Shown here in pieces: positions 10,820 through 21,144 of a stretch of DNA of 64,000 bases. How positions within the stretch are numbered: the first letter of the stretch is position 1; every line of letters begins with the position of its first letter. The position numbers and the translations under genes were made by a program. Source of the stretch: Cryptomeria japonica. Taxonomy: Eukaryota > Streptophyta > Pinopsida > Cupressales > Cupressaceae. Location of the stretch: assembly GCF_030272615.1 (NCBI RefSeq), contig NC_081414.1:826178896-826242895 (forward strand), written 5' to 3'. The notes under the pieces were generated by a model. That model was given only the letters and a program-made list of their open reading frames with translations. It was not told the origin of the DNA and did no database searches.

Positions 10820-10874
10820 TCTCATATAACCCTATGTTGGCTAGGCCCCACCATAATTAGAAGATCCTAATTAT
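10820..10874. repeat. 55-bp direct repeat, copy 2
   Basis: Same unit as 10,350-10,404, in the same direction with starts 470 bp apart. It could mark a local duplication or the flanks of a small insertion. Confidence 0.85.
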
Positions 10875-12300
10875 TAAAAACACTCGATTCTTCCCTAAAA
10901 GGTTGTTGAGTCATAGAAGGCCTAGCTTGATAGCCCTATAGTCTCTCATACCTTAAATATCCTTGTGTTGATGAAGGTAAAATGTGACTACCCTATGGCC
11001 CCTACTATGCTCTAGACCGTTATCATTAATATTGATACTATTGGGTTTTTCTTTGTAAATCATATAGTAAGTCTAAATTTTCCTTTGAAGGATGGGGAGG
11101 CCTATGGACACTTTAGTCCCTTCATCAAGGTTACAAACTTCTCTCATGCCTCTGGTGTTCTCCCATGTACCTCCTTTTCGATAAGATACTTTTCCATAGC
11201 AACCCTAAAGTCATTTGGATTGGCCATGTGTAGGAAAACTGAAATTTTGGGCTTTCCACCCCTAATGAAACAATTGATAAGTAACTTGTCTTGAATGTAA
11301 TCTACAAACTACAAGAACTCCAAAAACTAACTCTCATGTTGAGCCACTATGAAACCTTATTATGTAAATTGTGAAACTCATCTACGCATCTTTGTCAAAA
11401 ATATTTTGAAATAGAACACACTTTGAAGCACTCCAAAATGGTATCTAGAGAGGGTTTCCAATGTGAGTTGGTGCATTTTATCCTCCCACTACAACAAGGT
11501 GGAATCAAGTCCTCTAAAAAATTGCATTGAAAATTATGCCTTTAAGTTGCTCACATATAGATACAACCCAAAGCATAAGTCCAAGCTAAGTAACCAAGAC
11601 TTATCCTCAACCCCATTTGTGGATCTTAAAAATGTAGAGGATTGGAGATGAAGTGACTCTTGAATATGATCCTTTGGCTCATGATATGTGCTTGCTATAG
11701 TCTATACCTCTTGTATTTATGCATGATGAGGCTAGGTAATGTGTATTGATCAATATTCTATCTCCTCTATGTGTATTTCCCAAATTCAAATTGAACTCCT
11801 AATAAGCTCCCAAGATGCAAGTATATGCTCCTCTACTACAAGTGGATCCTCATTGCTTGTAAGATTTGAGGTCCATACTTGGGCTACTCATCTTGGTGAA
11901 AACTATCAAAGTGATATGACCCTTCCTTCCATTTCCTACACCCTATTTTCTAACCCACACCTCATAACCTTTACCTCACTTCCTATCATTATTACCTTCC
12001 ATCTACATTTCATATCCCCTATCTTAACCTCCTCCACTTTCCTAAATCCTATCCTAAACCTTAACCTCATACACACTTACTTTTACTTCACCTATCTAAC
12101 CCCAGTCCATCCTTCACATCCTTTTATCTCCCCCCATTCACTTTCCTACCTTCCAAACCCCTAACATATCCTAACTTACTCTTTCACCATTACATCCTTC
12201 ATCACTTACCTCCCTATCTTATTCTAACCCACACCTCATAACCTTATACCTCTCAGCTTCCATTTTATACCACCTTCCTAATGGTACACTTATGCTCCCT
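10875..12300. other. Unassigned old repeat-like DNA
   Basis: No supported gene. Short open frames near 11,085 and 11,463 look like decayed element text but match nothing I know. From about 11,930 to 12,270 one strand is strongly C/T-rich. A phrase beginning TTCTAACCCACACCTCATAA occurs at about 11,949 and again at about 12,221. Confidence 0.4.
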
Positions 12301-13829
12301 TCCAAAACACCAACAAAAAATAGCACTCGATCACTACACATTGCTCTCACGGTTCCGCAGTAGGGATTTTCTATCAAAACCATATATACCAACATCCATA
12401 ATTAGGATATATTTTACATAATGACACTCGATCACGCAAGTTTATGTCATCCCTCTCCTTAATTAGGATATATTTTAAATATGGAAAGTAGTGTTAATAT
12501 GTTTCAAGCTAACTATATTATTCATTATTTAAAATGTAGTGTTTAATTAATACATGATTGTAGGATTGTTCAACAGTTTAGGTCTTGTAAGAAATTCTTC
12601 TTTAAAATCAATCATATCATATTACACAAACCCCTCACCATCTCTGTTATTGGTAATTAATCTAATAAATCTATAATAAACTTTGAATCTAAATATTTGC
12701 ATATGTATAACAATTAATTTGTTGATTATACCCTACCTTTTTTCTTCAACCGGATCTTGTAATTCCCAATTTAGAGTGAAACGATGATAATTAAAATGGT
12801 CGCCCTGACAAACACATTCCTACAATGATTAAACCAGCACAGGGAACCTATGTCCACCTCCCTCCTTTGTGTTCATTGAGGGATGGCCCAACAATAACTT
12901 CTCAACTCGGCATGGGAGGAACCACTTCATTATGTGGCTGGAGCATTTGTGGCATAAAGGTCCTACTAGGAACCAACCATTTGACTCGATTCGGTTTATT
13001 CCATCGTAGTGTCAAAGCATCCATCTAGAAGTGAGATATGGGAAAGGAATGCAATGCATTATGACAAGAAGCTATCTCCTTCAGACATCCGAGTGGTGAC
13101 TGCAATTAGGAGGTCGAGCCCTGACGTCATGTGAATTAGATTTTTTCTTTCTCCCTGGTCGATTGAGCGCATAAACAAATTGATCCAATCTCTTTGTCCC
13201 GCAGTTGTCCAATCAGTGCATAAATGACCTATCCCTTTTCATACAAGTAATAGCACATCGACATATCGATCAAATGCATCTTGATCGGGTAGTAGTATAG
13301 CTAGGATAGTTGGTATTTTGTAATGGCAGAGGCGGGATGAAGAGACGGGATTTATGAAATGACTTGGTCTTTTCTTTTTTTTTAAGTAATGCTCGCAGTC
13401 GTTGGAATTTCGATGAACACGGGCACTTTTTCTAAAAAAACACAAATGTCATTGCCAATTCCTTCTCCCTCAAAACCAAATGTTGCATTATCGTCGGAAC
13501 TCTGACGAACTTGGGCTTTTTAAAAAAAAAAAATCAAATTTGATCACAATATACCTTCTCCGTCGGAAACCTTCGTCAAAATTTTAGGGCAAATGTATTA
13601 GTGTCATAATCTGACTGCTCTACCGGAACCTATTTGATTCCTTGAATCAAATTCCGCTTCTGATAAAAAAAAAAAGGAAGTCTCCATCAGGTTCTTTCTA
13701 ATATGTCCAACGAATTCACGATGATTCATGAAAAATAATGAACAATTGACTTAATAAAATATCTATTTTTACATTTTTACATAATACGCTATTGTAGTTT
13801 TTGTTTTTCTTACTAAAGCTCCGGACAAA
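12301..13829. other. Unassigned DNA left of the plastid insert
   Basis: AT-rich with several A-runs. TAATTAGGATATATTTTA occurs twice (about 12,400 and 12,460). The part 12,780-13,150 has higher complexity and could be a decayed exon or organelle piece, but no reading frame is convincing. I claim nothing here. Confidence 0.35.
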
Positions 13830-13887
13830 GCCGATTAAAAATGAGCTTTTATATAGATATAGATTAGAAGAGATTTGAGCGGGATTT

Positions 13888-13909
13888 AATTTGTTAAAGA
13901 TAACAAATT
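13888..13909. repeat. Small perfect stem-loop downstream of rbcL
   Basis: AATTTGTTA and TAACAAATT face each other across a 4-nt AAGA loop. Probably part of the plastid rbcL 3' flank. Confidence 0.5.
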
Positions 13910-14083
13910 TTGAACCTCCTTTGAGCGCATGGCTAGAAGAGATTGAAGGCCCTTGCTCCCTGGGCTTGGATCTAGTGATCCACCGACTCGATCGAATAAT
14001 CCAGAAAATATATTTCTATATTAGTAGGTAAGAGGTAAATTTCTTTCCTCTATCCGAATTATCTATTCCCATCCATTCGGTAT

Positions 14084-14116
14084 TCGGCTCAATCTTAAAA
14101 GAAAAGATTGGGCTGA
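14084..14116 (-). terminator. rbcL 3' stem-loop
   Basis: Arms TCGGCTCAATCTT and AAGATTGGGCTGA pair at 13 positions (two as G-U) around a 7-nt A-rich loop, about 43 nt beyond the rbcL stop. It is the expected 3'-end-forming and RNA-stabilising inverted repeat of plastid rbcL. Confidence 0.7.
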
Positions 14117-14158
14117 GTTCGATTTGATTAAGGGACCAAATAGACGAAAGTCACTCGA

Positions 14159-15190
14159 TTACAAGCGATCAATCGTATCAAATTCAAATTTGATTTCTTT
14201 CCATACTTCACAAGCGGCAGCTAGTTCAGGGCTCCATTTAGTAGCTTCGCGGATCACTTCATTACCTTCACGCGCAAGATCACGTCCTTCATTACAAGCT
14301 TGTACACAACCTTCTAAAGCGACCCGATTAGCCACTGCACCAGGTGAATTTCCCCAAGGGTGCCCCAAAGTCCCTCCACCGAACTGTAATACGGAATCAT
14401 CCCCAAAGATCTCGGTCAGAGTAGGCATATGCCAAACGTGAATACCTCCTGAAGCTACAGGCAGAACACCCAGCATAGAGACCCAATCTTGAGTGAAATA
14501 AATACCACGACTTTGGTCTTTTTCAATAAAATCATCACGCAATAGATCAACAAAACCCAAAGTCACTTCCCGTTCTCCTTCAAGTTTACCTACTATAGTA
14601 CCAGCATGAATATGATCTCCACCAGACATACGTAGTGCTTTAGCCAATACACGGAAGTGCATACCATGATTTCTTTGTCTGTCAATAATTGCATGCATTG
14701 CGCTGTGAATGTGAAGAAGTAGGTCGTTATCTCGGCAATAATGAGCCAACGAAGTATTTGCCGTAAAACCTCCAGTCAGATAGTCATGCATGACTATAGG
14801 AACTCCTAATTCTCTGGCGAATACTGCTCTTTTCATCATTTCTTCACATGTACCTGCAATAGCATTGAGGTAATGTCCCTTAATCTCACCCGTCTCAGCC
14901 TGAGCTTTATAAATTGCTTCTGCACAAAAGCAGAAATGATCTCTCCAGCGCATAAATGGTTGGGAATTCACATTTTCATCATCCTTGGTAAAATCAAGTC
15001 CACCATGGAGACATTCATAAACCACTCTACCATAATTCTTGGCAGATAGACCCAATTTTGGTTTTATAGTACATCCTAACAAAGGATGACCATATTTGTT
15101 TAATTTATCTCTTTCTACTTGAATACCATGTGGTGGGCCTTGGAAAGTTTTTGAATAAGCAGGAGGAATTCGTAAATCTTCTAGACGTAG
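14159..15190 (-). pseudogene. rbcL: rbcL, RuBisCO large subunit, 5'-truncated plastid copy
   Basis: Covers about codons 134-475 of the 475-codon gene for the CO2-fixing large subunit and ends at the normal stop. Visible active-site parts: TIKPKLGLS (Lys175, Lys177), [10 protein letters not shown] (Lys201, Asp203, Glu204), GDHIHAGT (His327) and GKLEGE (Lys334). Arg295, which holds the substrate phosphate, is Ser here (HIHSAMHA). Several arginines have become His, Cys or Gln ([28 protein letters not shown]). The first 133 codons are missing and the frame runs on into unrelated plastid sequence up to 15,229. The long open frame reflects youth and strong former constraint, not present function. 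Confidence 0.95.
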
Positions 15191-15271
15191 AAGTAATGTC
15201 AGGCATATTCCTAAAAACAAGATAAACATGCCTTTGTATTGAGCTTGTAAATTCTTAAGAATTAGTTCGCC

Positions 15272-15670
15272 ATGGGTAATGATACTATTACTAATCTAAT
15301 GACTTATATAAGAAATGCTGATATGGTAAAAAAAAAAATAGTTCGAGTAGCAGCTACTATTATTACCGAGAACATCACAAGGATTCTTCTATGAGAAGGT
15401 TTTATAGAGGATGGTAGGAAACATCGAGAAGGTAAAAAATCTTTTTTTGTTTTAACTTCAAAATCTAGGGGAAGGACGCAAAAGAGATATATAACCGCTT
15501 CAAAGCGTATTAGCAAACCTGGTTTGAGAATCTATTCTAATTCTTGAGAGATCCCTAAAGTTTTAGGTGGAATGGGGATTGCAATCCTTTCTACTTCACA
15601 AGGAATAATGACTGATAGAGAAGCTCGACAAAAAAAAATAGGAGGGGAATTATTATGTATTTTATGGTAA
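15272..15670 (+). pseudogene. rps8: rps8, plastid 30S ribosomal protein S8, broken copy
   Basis: A reading of 132 codons starting [15 protein letters not shown], the usual length for plastid S8, a 16S rRNA-binding protein. Two in-frame TGA codons fall where plastid S8 normally has arginine (after RILL, and after YSN-S before [10 protein letters not shown]). Both fit CGA to TGA deamination. The ending GGELLCILW is close to the standard GGELLCYVW. It is the first gene kept from the plastid rpl14-rps8-infA operon, and the rpl14 side is lost at the junction near 15,190. Confidence 0.93.
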
Positions 15671-16053
15671 CTCCAAAACAAAAAGTAAATGCCTGAATTG
15701 CATTTTTGCTTCCAATAATTGGAATGCTATCAATAATATTGACAAAAGATATTATTGATGATAGGAGTCAATAATGACTCATTATTGAGTGTTCAGTGTC
15801 AGAAATTTGGCTAACAAAAAAGGAATTCATTATAATTCAATGAATATTATTGAGTAGTAATAGCTTACAAAAAAAAGCTATTCATGTTTATTTTTCAATT
15901 AAAATTCTATTAAAATATCTTTTTTCTTTTTTTTATAATTAAATGATTCCTCTTTTTTAGAAATCAATTTCATAGTTAATAACTATGAATGTCATAGTTA
16001 ATAACTATTCCTCCTTTTTTAATCACTATAAAAAAACTAGGAGTCTAGTTAAA
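15671..16053. other. rps8-infA spacer of the plastid insert
   Basis: AT-rich plastid spacer. Near 15,970-16,010 the near-palindrome CATAGTTAATAACTAT occurs twice in tandem, which could form small hairpins. No gene. Confidence 0.6.
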
Positions 16054-16323
16054 ATGAGTACCAAAAAGAATTTTGTCACTGTTGAGGGTGTAGTTACGAT
16101 AGCATATCCTAATGGTATGTTCTTAGTCCATCTAGATAACGATATAGATGTTTGAACGATTGTATCAGGTAAAATTAGATATCGAACAATACGAGTAGTA
16201 CCAGGAGATAGAGTGATAGTTGAATTACCTCTTTACGATTTAAGCAAAGGACGTATAATATATAGACATCCCGTCAAACGAAATGATGATGATGACTTTA
16301 TATCTGCTACTGATCAATATTGA
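16054..16323 (+). pseudogene. infA: infA, plastid translation initiation factor IF-1, broken copy
   Basis: An 89-codon reading beginning MSTKKNFVTVEGVVTIAYPN and containing [23 protein letters not shown] and KGRIIYRH. These are the hallmarks of the single OB-fold of IF-1, which binds the ribosomal A site during initiation. One in-frame TGA splits it after NDIDV. The N-terminal half is more diverged from other plastid IF-1 proteins than the C-terminal half. infA was often lost from angiosperm plastids, so its presence fits a gymnosperm source. Confidence 0.88.
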
Positions 16324-16385
16324 GGCCCATTAACTCTATAAACAAAAAAGAAAAAGATTTTAGCATTAAATAAAGGACCACAAAT

Positions 16386-16499
16386 ATGAAAATCCGTGCT
16401 TTTGTTCGGAAAATTTGCGAAAAGTGCCACCTAATTCGTAGACGGAAACGCCTTCTTGTAATTTGTTACAATCCAAGGCATAAACAAAAACAAGGCTAA
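16386..16499 (+). CDS. rpl36: rpl36, plastid ribosomal protein L36, intact-looking copy
   Basis: 37 residues from MKIRAFVRK to NPRHKQKQG, full length for plastid L36, a small zinc-binding protein of the large ribosomal subunit. The zinc ligands are kept (CEKCH, then C in VICYNPRH). The frame is complete, but it is a NUPT copy without its plastid operon promoter or any seen transit peptide sequence, so it is probably silent. Confidence 0.93.
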   Translation: MKIRAFVRKICEKCHLIRRRKRLLVICYNPRHKQKQG

Positions 16500-16560
16500 T
16501 TCCTATTATATATCACGATATGAATTCTAAAAGGAATTTTGGCATCCAATTTAGAATTAT

Positions 16561-16600
16561 TATAATATAAGAAATATATACATATATTTCTTATATTATA
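16561..16600. repeat. Perfect 18-bp hairpin in the rpl36-rps11 spacer
   Basis: TATAATATAAGAAATATA faces its exact reverse complement across a 4-nt loop (TACA). Its perfect pairing suggests that it formed a stem in the plastid operon RNA. Confidence 0.8.
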
Positions 16601-16661
16601 TTACTTTTTTTTTTACTTCAAAATATCAAAATTTATCAAAAATTATAAGAAGATTTGCGAT

Positions 16662-17108
16662 GTGTCAAAAAATACAAAAAAATTTGTGTCAAAAACTAGA
16701 AGAAAATATGTGCCACGTAGAGCTACAAGAAGATTTTTGCCACGTAAAACTAAACATCGAATACTGAAAGGAGTTATTTATGTTCGAGCAAGTTTTCGCA
16801 ATACCATTGTTACTGTTACAGATACACGGGGGCAAGCGGTTTCTTGGTCTTTTGCCGGTGCTTGTGGATTCAAAGGTACAAAAAGACATTCACCATTTGC
16901 TGCTCAGACTGCAGCAGCAAATGTTGTTGATACCTTAGTAAATCATGGTCTTCTGAAAGAAGCAGAAGTTATGATAAGTGGCCCTAGTCCGAGGAGAGAT
17001 ACAGCATTACGAGCCATTGCTCAAAGTGGTATACAATTAAGTTATGTACGTGATGTAACTCCTATGCCACATAACGGATGTAGACCTCCCAAAAGAAGAC
17101 GTGTATAA
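16662..17108 (+). pseudogene. rps11: rps11, plastid 30S ribosomal protein S11
   Basis: An open 148-codon frame reaching the family end [16 protein letters not shown], with [15 protein letters not shown] and ACGFKGTKR in the body. S11 sits on the platform of the small subunit. The first codon in frame is GTG where ATG is expected. The N-terminus ([16 protein letters not shown]) is longer than in most seed plants, about 130 residues being usual. Substitutions such as GPSPRRD (normally GPGR-type glycine) and FRNTIV (normally FNNTIV) suggest decay or lineage-specific change. It cannot be expressed correctly without plastid context. Confidence 0.88.
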
Positions 17109-17165
17109 GAATTGAATAAATTGAAAGTGAAAGAAAGGATTAAATTATTTATTTGAAATAATATT

Positions 17166-18195
17166 ATGAATCAGAATGAAATAGCAGTCTCAATGAAGAT
17201 ACCAGAATTGAAGTGTGTTGAATCCAGAATAGAGAATAAGTGTTTTCATTATAGTCGTTTCACTCTATCTCCACTTCGCAAAGGTCAAGCTAATACAATA
17301 GGCAGCACAATAAGAAGAGTTTTACTTGGAGAAGTAGAAGGAACATGTATCACACGTGCTAAATTTCACAATATATCAAACGAATATTCCGTAATAATAG
17401 GTATTGAAGAATCAATACATGAAATTTTGATGAATCTAAAAGAAATTGTACTTCGAAGTGATGCGTACGGAATTCGAGAAGGATCTATCCATGTTGTCGG
17501 ACCAAAAAAAGTAACCGCTCAAGATATCATGTTACCACCTTCTGTGAGAATAATCGATACTACACAACATATAGCTAACATAAACAAATCAATTACCTTA
17601 GATATATCATTACAAATTGAAAAAGGTTGCGGATATATTATTCAAAATCCAAATAATTACAATCCTAAGGATGAAATTTTTGCTATAGATGCTGCCTTTG
17701 TCTTTCCTATAGATGCTGCCTTTGCCCCTGTTCAAAATGTAAATTATAGTATTCACTCCTATTGGAGCGAAAATGAGACACAAGAAATTCTATTTCTTGA
17801 AATATGGACGAATGGAGGATTAGCTCCTAAAGAAGCACTTTACGAAGCTTCTCAGAATTTGATTGACTTTTTCCTTCCCTTTCTAAATGCAAAGGAAGAG
17901 AACAGCGATGGAACAAACAGTCTAAGCGACGATATTACTCCTTCCTTACCTATTTTGCAATATATCGACTGATACGAAGAGAATAGCTTTTGATCAAATG
18001 TATATTGACCAATTAAACTTCTCTACTAGGATATATAATTGCCTCAAAAAGGCAAATATAAATACAGTATCGGACCTTTTGAATTACAGTCGAGAAGATT
18101 TAAAGAAAATAAAACATCTTGGGGAACAATCTGTCAAAGAAATCTTGGAATTTATACGAAATATTCAAATTGATTCACCGGGGAATCCGGTTTAG
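17166..18195 (+). pseudogene. rpoA: rpoA, plastid RNA polymerase alpha subunit, frameshifted copy
   Basis: The first 268 codons encode the alpha N-terminal domain, which dimerises and assembles the plastid-encoded polymerase ([27 protein letters not shown]). A stop at 17,970 follows an apparent single-base slip. The downstream frame carries the alpha C-terminal helix-hairpin-helix domain (NCLKKANINTVSDLLNYS) to 18,195. Total length without the slip matches the usual ~335-345 residues. A 24-bp tandem duplication near 17,685-17,731 repeats IDAAF in frame (IDAAFVFP then IDAAFAPV); it may be a plastid lineage trait rather than nuclear damage. Confidence 0.92.
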
Positions 18196-18302
18196 ATTTC
18201 TAAGAGTTCTATTCAATCTCCCCATTCATTCCCTTCTTCTAAGTTCTTCTGGAATAAATCTTTGACCATTCTGTAACAATATTAGAAAATATTTGATAAA
18301 AA

Positions 18303-18354
18303 ATATATCTAGGGAGAGACCCTTTATCTTAAAGCAACGACTCCCTAGATATAT
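18303..18354. terminator. Stem-loop between convergent rpoA and petD
   Basis: ATATATCTAGGGAG (18,303-18,316) pairs exactly with CTCCCTAGATATAT (18,341-18,354) around a 24-nt loop. It is placed tail to tail between the two genes, as expected for a shared plastid RNA 3'-end stem-loop. Confidence 0.75.
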
Positions 18355-18392
18355 AAACAAAAGATTTCCCTCCTCTCCTATATTAAGATATT

Positions 18393-18854
<462 letters not shown>

Positions 18855-18942
18855 AACTGGTAAACAACCAAAATAGCCGGTGTTGCCATCAATGACAAAA
18901 ATATCAATGTAACACATAACCAATTCCTCCAATTTGCCAACA
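18855..18942 (-). repeat. Truncated 3' LTR of element C
   Basis: Aligns with the last 90 bp or so of the full 1,200-bp LTR at 53,025-54,224 (GGTAAACAACCAAAA, then CATCAATG, then CCAACA). The missing 1.1 kb is replaced by plastid DNA. Confidence 0.85.
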
Positions 18943-18958
18943 ATCTCCCCCTTTGGCA
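18943..18958 (-). promoter_or_regulatory. Polypurine tract of element C
   Basis: Read on the minus strand this is TGCCAAAGGGGGAGAT, directly before the LTR start TGTTGG; the same motif precedes the LTRs of D and E. Confidence 0.85.
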
Positions 18959-19329
18959 TTGATGGCAACACTAGATTTGAAAAACATCCAAGTGCCAAGA
19001 AATGCCAAACAAGTCTCCCCCAAAGGAAGACAACCAACAATCTCCCATAAGATGATATTACAATGAAGTTAACAGACTCCCCCTGTGAATGATATCCCTA
19101 TTAAGCTCTGATCTCACTTTGACTAATATTCTATTAAGCTCTATTTTTCACATATATCTCTCTCCATTTGACATCAATGCCAAAAATATGACATAAACAT
19201 CAAAGAAAAATCATAAATCCACTGAACCACACTGCTGACTACTCCCCCTGAGTAGTAGCACCAACACATCAATCTAGAATGAATAGTAGCTCTGTAAATG
19301 CATACCAGACTGATTCCAATCAGCATCAC
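18959..19329 (-). other. Element C 3' untranslated zone
   Basis: Non-coding stretch between the polypurine tract and the end of the RNase H sequence. Nothing else is seen. Confidence 0.5.
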
Positions 19330-20802
19330 TCAGGTCTCTACCGAAGGGGCAAAAACCTTCAATATGTCTCTAAAGTACTCAAATGATTCCTTAGGCAAAG
19401 GTTTAGTGAAGATATCTGCAATCTTCTCTTTAGTGTTCACATAAATCAGTCCGACTTCATTTTCTTCCACCTTCTCCTTCAAAAAGTTGTACTTGATAGA
19501 TATGTGCTTTGTCTTAGAATGAAATATCAGATTCTTTGACATGTCAATAGCAATAGAGTTATCATAGTGAATAACTAACGGTTCATTACAATCCACCCTT
19601 TTATCCTTCAACATTTCCTTCATCCATAGAAATTGTGTACAATTAGTAGTAGCAACAACATACTTAGTTTCAAAGTAGATAAAGAGGTACATGGCTGCTT
19701 CTTGCTAAACCATGAAACAAGTTTCTTTCCAAGAAAGAAAGCTCCACCAGATGTGCTCTTCTGGTCATCAAGATCTCTAGCCTAATCTGCATCTGTATAT
19801 GCACATAGTGTAAAATCATCACTTTTAGGATATCGAAAATCATATTCAATTGTTCCTTGCAAATACAGGAAAATCCTTTTCACTGCACTCTCATGATTCT
19901 CTCTAGGATCACTTTGATATCTTGATATAATACAAATTGCATTAATTATATCTGGTCTAGTCCGAGTCAAATATAAAAAACATCCAATCATAGACTTGTA
20001 CCTTGTAGGATTTATCAGTGCTGATTCATCTATCTTAGTCAATTTCTCACTTGTAACCATAGGAATACCAACCGGTTTAGAATTTTCCATACTAAATTTC
20101 TTCAACAACTCCCTAGCATACTTAGTTTGATAGATCGAAATACCTTTATCAGTCTGAGTAATTTGCAAACCTAAGAAAAAAATCATCTCCCCAATCATAG
20201 ACATCTCAAACTCATTCTTCATATTATTAGAGAATTCCATACATAGCTTATCCACACCTCCAAAATGATATCATCAATAAAGACTTCAACAATCAATATA
20301 TCATCATCAGTGATCTTATAATATTAATTAATGTCAACATTACCTTTAGTGAAACCAAGCTTCAAAAGATATTTATCCAATATTGCATACCAAGCTCTAG
20401 GGGCTTCTTTCAATCCATATAAAGCTTTCCTTAACTTGAAAACCCTGTTTTTGTCATTTGAAAGTGAAAATCCATCAGGTTGCTCAATGTAAACTTCCTC
20501 TTTAAGATATCCATTCAGAAATGCACACTTAACATCCATTTGATAAAACTTGTAGTTCTTATGGGCAACATAAGCAAGAAATAATCTCATAGATTCAATC
20601 CTAGCTACTAGAGTAAAATTCTCATCATAATCAATTCCTTCCTTTTGAGAATATCCTTTACAAACCAATCTAGCCTTATTCCTCACAACTTGTCCATCTT
20701 CATTCAATTTATTCCAAAAAACCCATTTATTCCAAATAACATTCTTATTTTTAGGCTGGGGAACTAAATTCCATGTATTATTTTTTTTATCTAATATAAT
20801 TC
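19330..20802 (-). pseudogene. Element C reverse transcriptase and RNase H
   Basis: Copia-type reverse transcriptase text ([52 protein letters not shown]) is followed by the connection region (FFLGLQITQ, RTRPDI) and RNase H ([24 protein letters not shown]). The product would copy element RNA to DNA in cytoplasmic particles. It is broken in several places. Confidence 0.88.
20798..20802. repeat. Target-site duplication of E, left copy (AATTC)
   Basis: Exact match to 50,282-50,286. It proves that C's two halves were one piece before E landed. Confidence 0.85.
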
Positions 20803-21144
20803 TATTGAACACAATATACCACTGAGAGAGAGGTGATTCAGTGGTTTCCAAAACTCTTAACCTTTTGATCCTAAGAGTGAGTACCGGTTATAAGTGAAAA
20901 CACTAAGTAAACCTACTGGTGAGATAAATTAAGACATCACAATGCAACCACACAAAGGCACATCACATGACACCGATATATATGAGGAAAACCCAAGATG
21001 GGAAAAAGCTCAGTGAGAAAAGTTGTTGAAGTCTACTACTCCAAACCAACCTCACAATGAAAAATTGGTTACAACATTTAGGGCACCAACCCAAGGAGCA
21101 CCAACCCTTGCATCAAGATCCAACTCAATGATTACAATATATAT
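20803..21144 (-). repeat. Element E left LTR, outer segment
   Basis: Matches 47,606-48,020 (TTTCCAAAACTCTTAACC, ACCTACTGGTGAGATAAA, CACATGACACCGATATATA). It carries one copy of a ~35-bp unit that is present three times in the right LTR. The LTR resumes after element B at 34,386. Confidence 0.88.
21140..21144. repeat. Target-site duplication of B, left copy (TATAT)
   Basis: Matches 34,381-34,385. Because the site is a TA run the duplication is consistent but not decisive alone; continuity of E's LTR across B confirms the insertion. Confidence 0.7.

Larger units (their letters stand above)
18855..20802 (-). mobile_element. Element C (Ty1/copia), left half
   Basis: Contains an 88-bp stub of the 3' LTR, the polypurine tract, and pol sequence for RNase H and reverse transcriptase. 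Element E interrupts it at 20,802/50,282, and the other half continues at 50,282-54,224. AATTC is duplicated on both sides of E. C is old and broken in many places. Confidence 0.88.

Noticed and set aside
11739-12164. 141-residue ORF in C/T-rich DNA
   Set aside because: Low complexity on a pyrimidine-rich strand with few possible stops; no motif.
12825-13028. Possible exon left of the plastid insert
   Set aside because: Short frame, no splice context and no recognisable protein in any frame.
13930-13990. tRNA remnant near GGGCTTGGATCTAG downstream of rbcL
   Set aside because: I could not fold a cloverleaf or find a T-arm; the resemblance is only to a few bases.
14159-15229. Long open rbcL frame as a working gene
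   Set aside because: It lacks the first 133 codons, has Arg295 changed to Ser and several CpG-type arginine losses, and is flanked by nuclear retroelements.
15272-18195. Ribosomal protein and polymerase cluster as a bacterial operon or contamination
   Set aside because: The gene set and order (rps8-infA-rpl36-rps11-rpoA facing petD) are those of plastids, with petD and rbcL beside it and LTR elements attached by a clean junction.
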